Position numbers and translations under genes: made by a program. A stretch of 7,261 nucleotides of DNA from contig JAQVXN010000091.1 of assembly GCA_028709135.1 (NCBI GenBank), forward strand, positions 1 to 7,261, in the 5' to 3' direction. Source of the DNA: Bacteroidaceae bacterium. GTDB lineage: Bacteria > Bacteroidota > Bacteroidia > Bacteroidales > Bacteroidaceae. Below the pieces are notes generated by a model that had not been told where the DNA came from, made no database searches, and saw only the letters and a program-made list of their open reading frames with translations. Positions 1-6,241 of this stretch are shown one piece after another; positions within the stretch are counted from its first letter, which is position 1; each line of letters opens with the position of its first letter.

Positions 1-1475
1 AACTGAATAACATCGCCATTGTCATGTTCTTCAATAATAGTACCCTCGTGTATGGAACCTACAGTAAATACAGTTTCAAATACATCCCAAGGATTCTCTT
101 CACACTGTTTGTGGCCCAAGCTCAAACGGCGATTTTCTTTATCAATTTCCAAAACAACAACTTCGATATCAGCACCAATTTGAGTAATCTCAGAAGGGTG
201 CTTAATTTTCTTTGTCCAGCTAAGATCACTGATATGAATCAGGCCGTCAACGCCCTCTTCCAACTCAACGAAAACGCCGAAGTTTGTAAAGTTACGCACT
301 TTAGCTGTATGTTTGCTACCAACAGGATAAATGGTTTCAATATTCTGCCATGGATCGTCCTTAAGTTGTTTGATGCCGAGAGACATTTTGCGTTCTGTAC
401 GGTCCAAGGTCAACACGACAGCTTCCACTTCGTCTCCTACTTTCATAAAGTCCTGCGCACTGCGCAAATGTGAACTCCAACTCATTTCGGATACATGAAT
501 TAAACCTTCTACACCCGGTGCAATTTCTACAAATGCGCCGTAATCGGTCATCACAACAACTTTACCTTTCACTTTGTCACCAACTTTAAGGTCAGGATCA
601 AGTGCATCCCATGGATGCGGGGTCAGTTGTTTCAAACCGAGGGCAATACGTTTCTTCTCATCATCGAAGTCAAGAATAACGACATTCAGTTTATCATCAA
701 GATGTACAATCTCGTGCGGATCATTCACGCGACCCCAGCTCAAATCTGTAATATGAATCAGACCATCAACACCGCCAAGGTCAATAAATACACCGTAAGA
801 AGTGATATTTTTAACGGTACCTTCAAGCACCTGACCTTTTTCCAACTTGCTGATAATTTCTTTCTTCTGAGCTTCAAGTTCTGCTTCTATCAAAGCTTTA
901 TGAGAAACAACGACGTTCTTAAATTCCTGATTAATTTTAATAACTTGGAATTCCATCGTTTTACCTACGAAGATATCATAATCGCGAATAGGTTTCACGT
1001 CAATTTGAGATCCAGGCAAGAAAGCCTCAATTCCAAATACATCTACAATCATACCGCCTTTGGTACGATATTTGATAAAACCTTTTACAATTTCTTTTGT
1101 TTCGAGTGCGTTGTTTATCTTGTCCCAGCCTTGCTTTGCGCGCGCTTTTTTATGTGAAAGCAACAACTGGCCTTTTTTGTCTTCTTCTTTTTCAATATAA
1201 ACCTCCACTTTGTCACCTACTTTCAGGTCGGGATTATAGCGGAATTCATTAGCAGAAATCACACCGTCGCTCTTGTAACCTATGTCAACCAGCACTTCGC
1301 GCTTGTTAATGGCATTCACGGTACCTTCTACTACTTCGTGTTCTGTAATCTGGTTCAGGGTATTGCCATAGGCTTTTTCCTGTTCGTCTTTTGTTTGTTC
1401 GGCTTTTGCGTCACCTCCTTCATATGAATCCCAATCGAATTCATCTAAAGGCTTTACTTGGTTTAAATCGTTCAT
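1..1475 (-). CDS. rpsA: 30S ribosomal protein S1, 3' end cut by window edge
   Basis: S1 binds mRNA on the small ribosomal subunit and helps place leaders during initiation. Translating the minus strand from the ATG at 1475-1473 gives 491 uninterrupted codons that run off the left edge. Five complete S1 (OB-fold) repeats are visible, at about residues 46-110, 127-193, 213-284, 298-371 and 384-457. A sixth begins near 471 and is cut. Repeats 3-5 carry the typical GxFV/GVFI and DGLIH(I/V)(S/T)(D/E)(L/M)SW signatures. Repeats 1 and 2 are more divergent, as is usual for the ribosome-binding end of S1. An acidic N-terminal extension of about 45 residues precedes repeat 1. Family members in this phylum usually have six repeats and about 590-600 residues, so roughly 100 residues are missing. 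The start is the first ATG of the frame, with an A/T-rich leader and no Shine-Dalgarno sequence before it. The gene diverges from the lipoprotein gene at 1662. The family assignment is very secure. Confidence 0.97.
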   Translation of the reverse strand, partial: MNDLNQVKPLDEFDWDSYEGGDAKAEQTKDEQEKAYGNTLNQITEHEVVEGTVNAINKREVLVDIGYKSDGVISANEFRYNPDLKVGDKVEVYIEKEEDKKGQLLLSHKKARAKQGWDKINNALETKEIVKGFIKYRTKGGMIVDVFGIEAFLPGSQIDVKPIRDYDIFVGKTMEFQVIKINQEFKNVVVSHKALIEAELEAQKKEIISKLEKGQVLEGTVKNITSYGVFIDLGGVDGLIHITDLSWGRVNDPHEIVHLDDKLNVVILDFDDEKKRIALGLKQLTPHPWDALDPDLKVGDKVKGKVVVMTDYGAFVEIAPGVEGLIHVSEMSWSSHLRSAQDFMKVGDEVEAVVLTLDRTERKMSLGIKQLKDDPWQNIETIYPVGSKHTAKVRNFTNFGVFVELEEGVDGLIHISDLSWTKKIKHPSEITQIGADIEVVVLEIDKENRRLSLGHKQCEENPWDVFETVFTVGSIHEGTIIEEHDNGDVIQ

Positions 1476-1541
1476 TAAATTGGTTTGTTAAAATGTTACG
1501 TTAAAAGGGTTAAACATATAGTTGATTCATAAAATCGCGTG

Positions 1542-1549
1542 CAAATTTA
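1542..1549 (-). promoter_or_regulatory. Possible -7 box for rpsA
   Basis: Read on the minus strand, the bases are TAAATTTG, an exact match to the Bacteroidota -7 consensus TAnnTTTG, about 67 bases upstream of the rpsA start codon. No convincing TTTG -33 element lies 19-21 bases further upstream; that stretch is simply A/T-rich. The position would give a leader of about 60 bases, which is plausible for a ribosomal protein gene. It rests on one short motif in A/T-rich DNA, so it is tentative. Confidence 0.45.
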
Positions 1550-1628
1550 CGATTAATATTTGAGATATAATGATTTTTATACCATATCTTTTTAAGATAA
1601 AACCAACGCAGATTCCATAATAAATGTG

Positions 1629-1636
1629 TAATTTCG
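1629..1636 (+). promoter_or_regulatory. Possible -7 box for the lipoprotein gene
   Basis: The bases TAATTTCG match the Bacteroidota -7 consensus TAnnTTTG with one mismatch. They lie 25 bases before the ATG at 1662, a normal distance for a short leader in this phylum. No TTTG -33 element is seen at the expected spacing. The divergent 186-base gap must hold promoters for both flanking genes, which supports a site near here, but the motif alone is weak. Confidence 0.33.
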
Positions 1637-1661
1637 CCACCGAAAGTTTAGAAATTTCAAT

Positions 1662-2207
1662 ATGAAACATTTTAAAATCAGTAGACTTATAGTTTTGACT
1701 GTAATTCTTTTCATGAGTGGGTGTAATCAGAAGCCGGTACGTCAAGCTGCTCCTGCCGTGAAAGATTCTGTTGAGGAGGAAAAGCCTCGTATGGAGGAGA
1801 AAGATTCTACACTTTATGGCGTTGCCGGTGATTTCGGAATGAGTTCATTCTGTATTATCACAGACAAAGGAGATACAGTTCTTGTTACACGCGATTCGGA
1901 GAGTGGAAAAGACGGTATCATTTATGGCGACGCACAACCTGGCGACCGCTATAGTTTAATTACCTGTGATCATGGAGAAGCCCTTTCCAGTGCAATAAAC
2001 CTCACTCAGTTGGAGCGTTTTACAAAAAATTACAAAATTATGAACGGGCATCTCATTCTTGATCCTACTTCTACACCCGACACTGTTCGCATTAAGTTTT
2101 TGAACAATGATTCCTTAATTGTAGCCAGTCCTTCTAAAGGAGTCCAAAAATTTACTACAAAACATAAAAGAAGACATCCCATTAAAATAGAAAATTCTAT
2201 GAACTAA
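1662..2207 (+). CDS. Small predicted lipoprotein of unknown function
   Basis: A 181-residue protein with a clear lipoprotein signal peptide: a basic start (K2, K5, R8), a hydrophobic stretch at residues 9-18, and the lipobox MSGC ending at Cys21, which would be lipidated. Residues after Cys21 (NQKP) lack the acidic cluster associated with surface-exported Bacteroidota lipoproteins, so a periplasm-facing anchor is the more likely inference. A charged Glu/Lys/Asp-rich linker covers residues 22-50. From Leu51 on there is a small domain of predicted beta strands (CIITDKGDTVLV at about 64-75, NGHLIL at 128-133, SLIV at 151-154). This resembles small lipocalin-like lipoproteins common in Bacteroidales, but that likeness is from memory and is not a firm family call. 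The tail is basic (KHKRRH near 167-172). The ATG at 1662 is chosen because it begins exactly at the signal peptide. It stands alone, divergent from rpsA, and the next gene has its own promoter. No specific function can be assigned. Confidence 0.85.
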   Translation: MKHFKISRLIVLTVILFMSGCNQKPVRQAAPAVKDSVEEEKPRMEEKDSTLYGVAGDFGMSSFCIITDKGDTVLVTRDSESGKDGIIYGDAQPGDRYSLITCDHGEALSSAINLTQLERFTKNYKIMNGHLILDPTSTPDTVRIKFLNNDSLIVASPSKGVQKFTTKHKRRHPIKIENSMN

Positions 2208-2294
2208 GTTTATAGACTATTTTTGTAAATTGCGTTTAAGAGGCCGTACTTTCACAATAGGACGATTGTTTCTTGCAAAAAGATTCCTTTTCAT
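2208..2294. other. Gap without a recognisable terminator
   Basis: The stretch between the lipoprotein stop codon and the promoter of the large gene has no strong GC-rich hairpin followed by a T-run. A five-base-pair inverted repeat (ACAAT at 2254-2258 with ATTGT at 2265-2269) is too weak to call as a terminator. No small gene was seen here. Confidence 0.4.
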
Positions 2295-2325
2295 TTTGCT
2301 CTTTTAAGCGTTTACATTAACTTTG
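2295..2325 (+). promoter_or_regulatory. Bacteroides-type promoter of the fusion gene
   Basis: A TTTG -33 element at 2295-2298 is followed after exactly 19 bases by TAACTTTG at 2318-2325, matching the Bacteroidota primary-sigma consensus (TTTG, 19-21 bases, TAnnTTTG) at every fixed position. Transcription would start near 2332-2335, giving a leader of about 15 bases before the ATG at 2349. The site therefore most likely drives the fusion gene and, by read-through, the transporter gene after it. It also argues that the lipoprotein gene upstream is a separate transcription unit. Confidence 0.78.
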
Positions 2326-2348
2326 CTTCTCAATTAAAACACTTAAGG

Positions 2349-5300
2349 ATGACAGTACAAGGAAAAGTAGATTGCTTCCTGCTCCATGAAAACTTAGACG
2401 ATACACTGAAAACTATTCAGGGACTTGGATTGCAATCGGACATCAACCATATTTATTTGTTGGCTGCGCAGAATGCCGACATTAAACAGTTACCGGAGAA
2501 CACCACTTTATTAAGTGTTGAATCTCCGGTTTCTACTGCAATGTATCTCAAAATGGCAACAATGGCAGAAGCTCCTTACGTGCTACTTTGTCTGAAAACG
2601 ACACCAATAACTGCAGGTGCGCGGGCCATTGATCGTTTTTTGGAAGTTGCGAACGATGCCGGAGCTGCATGGGTCTATGCCGACCATTACTCCGTTGAGA
2701 AAGGAGAAACAAAGGCTCATCCTCTCATTGATTATCAGGAAGGTAGTTTGCGTGATGATTTTGATTTTGGTTCCTTAATATTTCTCGATACAAAAATTCT
2801 TCGTCAGTATGCTGCTTCTGCTCCTAAAGAGAGACCCTACGGAGGGCTCTATGATTTCAGGCTATTTGTAAGTCGGGAAGGTCTTATTTTTCATTTAAAT
2901 GAGATGCTCTATACCGAAGAGGAAAGCGATCTGCGTACCACGGGAGAGAAAAATTTTGATTACGTCAACCCTGCACAACGCGGTGTACAAAAAGAGATGG
3001 AAGATATTTGTACGGATCATTTGAAACATATTGGAGCATTCCTCTCTTCCGACGAATTCGACGACGTGGACTTTGATAAAGAGGATTTTCGCTATGAAGC
3101 CTCAGTGATCATCCCTGTACGCAATAGAGAGCGTACTGTTGGCGATGCAATCGAAAGCGCGTTAAACCAACAATGTACCTTTGATTTTAATGTCATTGTA
3201 ATTAACAATCACTCCACAGACGGCACAGCTACAGAAATAGACAAATTCAAAGACAATCCGCGTGTTATTCATCTGGTGCCGGAACGTAAGGATTTGGGTA
3301 TAGGCGGATGCTGGGATTATGCTGTATGTAGCCCCTATTGCGGAAAATTTGCCGTACAATTGGATTCCGATGACATTTATAGTGATGCAAACACTTTACA
3401 GCGCATCATTGATGCGTTTTACGAACAACATGCAGCCATGGTCATCGGTTCTTACGAACTAGTCGACATGCAACTCCATACACTGCCACCAGGAAAAATT
3501 GATCACCACGAATGGACTGATGCCAATGGGCGCAATAATGCCTTACGCATTAATGGACTCGGAGCACCGCGAGCTTTCTATACTCCATTGTTACGTCAGA
3601 TAGGTTTTCCCAACACCAGTTACGGAGAAGATTATGCCTTGGGACTTGTCTTTTCTCGCAATTACCGCATCGGGCGTATTTTTGATGTACTTTATTTATG
3701 TCGTCGTTGGGAAGGCAATTCCGATGCCGCTCTTTCCATCGAAAAGCAAAACAAAAATAATCTTTATAAGGACAGATTACGCACGCTCGAAGTACGTGCT
3801 CGTAAACAGTTGAATACTTCATGGAGCCATCAACTCTCAGAACCAGAGGTACTGGCTTTTTTTGAACGTCAGCGGAGTGAATGGGCAGCTGTCGACAAGC
3901 GTTTTAAAGATTTGAAACAGGTAGAAATTAAAAATTTCGAAATTGATGGAGTGAAACTTTCAGCACAGTTTAATCCTGCTCGTATAGTTTCCACTGGAGC
4001 CAATGTTGATCCCCAAACCATCAAACAGCGTCCATGTTTCCTCTGTCGCCACAATCAACCTGTAGAACAGCTTCACCTCGACACCTTGGATAAGTATCAA
4101 TTGTGTGTAAACCCTTTTCCCATTCTTCCGTACCACTTCACTTTACCCACACGGCGCCATGTGCCTCAACTGGCACGGCCTCTGTTTGACACCTTTTGCC
4201 ATCTGGCCATGACGTTACCGTCTTTTGTCATTTTCTATAACGGTGCGCAATGCGGTGCTTCCGCTCCAGACCATGCCCATTTGCAATTGGGTGCAAAGGG
4301 ACAGATTCCTTTACAGCGTGATTGGAGCCAATACGAACACAATCTCGTGAAAATTTATCCACTAACTATGTCGGAAGAGAACAGTTTGTCTAATGACAAA
4401 CGAACTGAAATTGGAACTGGCATTTTTCTTTTACGCACATTTGTCTATCCCTTATTCATTCTCAAGATCACAGAAAATGAAGGTCGTTCTTTTCTCTTTG
4501 AAAAGCTGTTGAAAGCATTACCCATATTCAAGGGTGAAAACGAACCCAGATTTAATCTTCTGGCTTGGAGACAACGTAAAGGAGGCTCTCCCGAAGACGA
4601 ACTCATTGTAGCTGTCATTCCACGTCAGAAATTGCGTCCCGAATGCTATTTTAAGAAAGGAGAAGATCAATTTCTCATTAGCCCGGGAAGCGTAGACATT
4701 GGAGGCTTGGTGATCACACCGCGCCGTGAGGATTTTGATCGCATATCAGGTGAAAAAATAGTAGAAATTCTTCGTGAAGTAACTCTCAGCAACGAAGCCA
4801 TAACTCTTTGCATCAATAAAATTCACGGTCGCCAGTCTAATTTTGCCCTTAGGACAGATCAAGACGAACAAAAACAATTTCACTGGAAGAAAAATCCTCG
4901 TGTCAGCGTGGGTGTTATGAGTGCACCAATACTTGACTTTACGCTTAATGGTCGTTACATGGCCAAAGGGCGCAATGTTACGGGTTCTCAAACGGCAATG
5001 TGCAGTGAAGGGTGCATCAAATGGCAAGATAATATTTACAGCGAAATTACCTTTGTACCAGAGGACTCAACAGCGACTTTTACGCTGCAACATGTCACGA
5101 TAGGAAAACATTATCACTGGGAGCGCGATGAAGCCCAAACTTTTTCTGGCGTTTTGAAATTACTCATCGAAGATGATAAAATTTTGGCTATCAATGTTCT
5201 TCGAGTAGAGGACTATCTGACCAGTGTCATCAGTAGTGAGATGAAAGCTTCTGCAGGTCTGGAATTTCTTAAGGCATCTGCTATTATTAGCCGCAGTTGG

Positions 5301-6197
5301 CTTTTGTCTCAAATCCAACGCCGTCAAACAACGGGAGAAGAAACACGGGCATTCGGTCCTTTCTCACGTAACAATAACCAGATTATCCGCTGGTCCGACC
5401 GCGAAGACCATTTGCTTTTCGACGTTTGTGCCGATGACCATTGTCAACGCTATCAAGGATTGACACGAGCCAATAGCAAAACTGTTCGTGAGGCCGTGGA
5501 AGCTACGCGGGGACAGGTTCTTTCCAGTGATCATGAAATATGCGATGCCCGTTTTTCAAAATGCTGTGGCGGCATCTCTGAAGAATTTCACATTTGTTGG
5601 GAAGATCGTGATTTTTCTTATTTACAACCTGTACGCGATTTACCAAACGAAACCGAAATGCCCGATCTCACACGTGAAGATGAAGCTGAAAAATGGATTC
5701 GCAGCAATGCACCAGCTTTTTGCAATACTTCCGATAAGAATATTTTGAATCAAGTACTTAATGATTATGATCAGGAAACGCTTGATTTCTATCGTTGGCG
5801 CGTCAGCTACTCTCAGCAGGAACTTTCTCATCTTATTCACGAGAAGCTGAAAGAAGATTTTGGCAACATTCTTGATTTAATTCCCATTGAGAGAGGCCAC
5901 AGTGGACGTTTGAGCAAACTCCAAATAGTTGGATCACAAAAGGAACTAATTATTGGCAAAGAACTGGAAATTCGCGATGCACTTTCACCCTCTCATCTTT
6001 ATAGTTCTGCCTTTATTGTTGAAAAGGAACTTGGTCCTGATGGTGTTCCGACCCGTTTCACTCTGCTCGGTGCCGGTTGGGGCCATGGCGTAGGACTTTG
6101 TCAGATTGGAGCCGCCGTCATGGGAGCCAAAGGTTACTCCTATAAAGACATTCTCCTTCATTATTATAAAGGAGCACAAATAGAAAACTTATATTGA
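2349..6197 (+). CDS. Multidomain protein: GT2-like, HIT/GalT-like (DUF4922) and SpoIID/LytB domains
   Basis: A single open frame of 1282 codons joins several enzymatic domains. Residues 1-230 look like a degenerate GT-A fold: where a DxD motif is expected there is CLKTTP (81-86), followed by a VYADHY segment (109-114). Residues 248-465 form a canonical GT2 glycosyltransferase, with the strand SVIIPVRN (252-259), the metal/nucleotide-sugar motif DSDD (339-342), GED (426-428) as candidate catalytic base region, and RRWEGNSD (452-459). After a helical, charged linker, about 528-840 resembles DUF4922 and the HIT/GalT/ATP-adenylyltransferase superfamily: CFLC (563-566) could bind zinc, and H642-A-H644-L-Q646 is the HxHxQ nucleotidyl-transfer motif. 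From about 849 to the end is a SpoIID/LytB domain, a family that includes peptidoglycan lytic transglycosylases. It has VEDYL (953-957), candidate catalytic Glu964, possible zinc ligands Cys1027 and His1031, KCCGG (1071-1075) and GWGHGVGLCQ (1243-1252). No signal peptide or membrane segment is visible, which is unexpected for SpoIID. The start follows the promoter by about 15 bases; AAGG just before it is only a weak ribosome-site match. The domain calls are strong; the overall reaction is unknown. Confidence 0.93.
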   Translation: MTVQGKVDCFLLHENLDDTLKTIQGLGLQSDINHIYLLAAQNADIKQLPENTTLLSVESPVSTAMYLKMATMAEAPYVLLCLKTTPITAGARAIDRFLEVANDAGAAWVYADHYSVEKGETKAHPLIDYQEGSLRDDFDFGSLIFLDTKILRQYAASAPKERPYGGLYDFRLFVSREGLIFHLNEMLYTEEESDLRTTGEKNFDYVNPAQRGVQKEMEDICTDHLKHIGAFLSSDEFDDVDFDKEDFRYEASVIIPVRNRERTVGDAIESALNQQCTFDFNVIVINNHSTDGTATEIDKFKDNPRVIHLVPERKDLGIGGCWDYAVCSPYCGKFAVQLDSDDIYSDANTLQRIIDAFYEQHAAMVIGSYELVDMQLHTLPPGKIDHHEWTDANGRNNALRINGLGAPRAFYTPLLRQIGFPNTSYGEDYALGLVFSRNYRIGRIFDVLYLCRRWEGNSDAALSIEKQNKNNLYKDRLRTLEVRARKQLNTSWSHQLSEPEVLAFFERQRSEWAAVDKRFKDLKQVEIKNFEIDGVKLSAQFNPARIVSTGANVDPQTIKQRPCFLCRHNQPVEQLHLDTLDKYQLCVNPFPILPYHFTLPTRRHVPQLARPLFDTFCHLAMTLPSFVIFYNGAQCGASAPDHAHLQLGAKGQIPLQRDWSQYEHNLVKIYPLTMSEENSLSNDKRTEIGTGIFLLRTFVYPLFILKITENEGRSFLFEKLLKALPIFKGENEPRFNLLAWRQRKGGSPEDELIVAVIPRQKLRPECYFKKGEDQFLISPGSVDIGGLVITPRREDFDRISGEKIVEILREVTLSNEAITLCINKIHGRQSNFALRTDQDEQKQFHWKKNPRVSVGVMSAPILDFTLNGRYMAKGRNVTGSQTAMCSEGCIKWQDNIYSEITFVPEDSTATFTLQHVTIGKHYHWERDEAQTFSGVLKLLIEDDKILAINVLRVEDYLTSVISSEMKASAGLEFLKASAIISRSWLLSQIQRRQTTGEETRAFGPFSRNNNQIIRWSDREDHLLFDVCADDHCQRYQGLTRANSKTVREAVEATRGQVLSSDHEICDARFSKCCGGISEEFHICWEDRDFSYLQPVRDLPNETEMPDLTREDEAEKWIRSNAPAFCNTSDKNILNQVLNDYDQETLDFYRWRVSYSQQELSHLIHEKLKEDFGNILDLIPIERGHSGRLSKLQIVGSQKELIIGKELEIRDALSPSHLYSSAFIVEKELGPDGVPTRFTLLGAGWGHGVGLCQIGAAVMGAKGYSYKDILLHYYKGAQIENLY

Positions 6198-6241
6198 AAA
6201 ATCCGGAACAACTCAAAAAACTCTGGCATAAAGCATAATAA

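Noticed and set aside
24..1157. Long plus-strand open frames of up to 180 codons (24-473, 574-756, 615-1157)
   Set aside because: They lie antisense to rpsA, whose minus-strand frame has five intact S1 repeats; the plus-strand translations show no domain and are shadows.
1527..1745. Minus-strand open frame of 72 codons across the divergent gap
   Set aside because: It overlaps the signal peptide region of the lipoprotein gene and both candidate promoters, and its translation looks like A/T-rich noncoding sequence.
2254..2269. Inverted repeat ACAAT/ATTGT as a terminator for the lipoprotein gene
   Set aside because: The stem is only five A/T-rich base pairs, with no proper T-run after it.
4746..6179. 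Several minus-strand and alternate-frame open frames of 60-93 codons within the large gene
   Set aside because: All fall inside the SpoIID and HIT-like coding regions, which have conserved motifs in the plus-strand frame; the alternative translations show no domain.
2349..6197. The fusion as an artefact of a sequencing or assembly error joining separate genes
   Set aside because: The frame is continuous, linkers between domains look like natural helical or charged sequence, and no internal gene start with its own promoter is seen. Separate genes would require several stop codons to be missing.
6194..6238. Short TTG-started frame of 14 codons between the fusion gene and the permease gene, ending in TAA TAA
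   Set aside because: It is very short, overlaps the stop codon of the fusion gene and has no ribosome site or known match. Its lysine-rich translation could be chance from A-rich DNA, though a leader peptide cannot be fully excluded.
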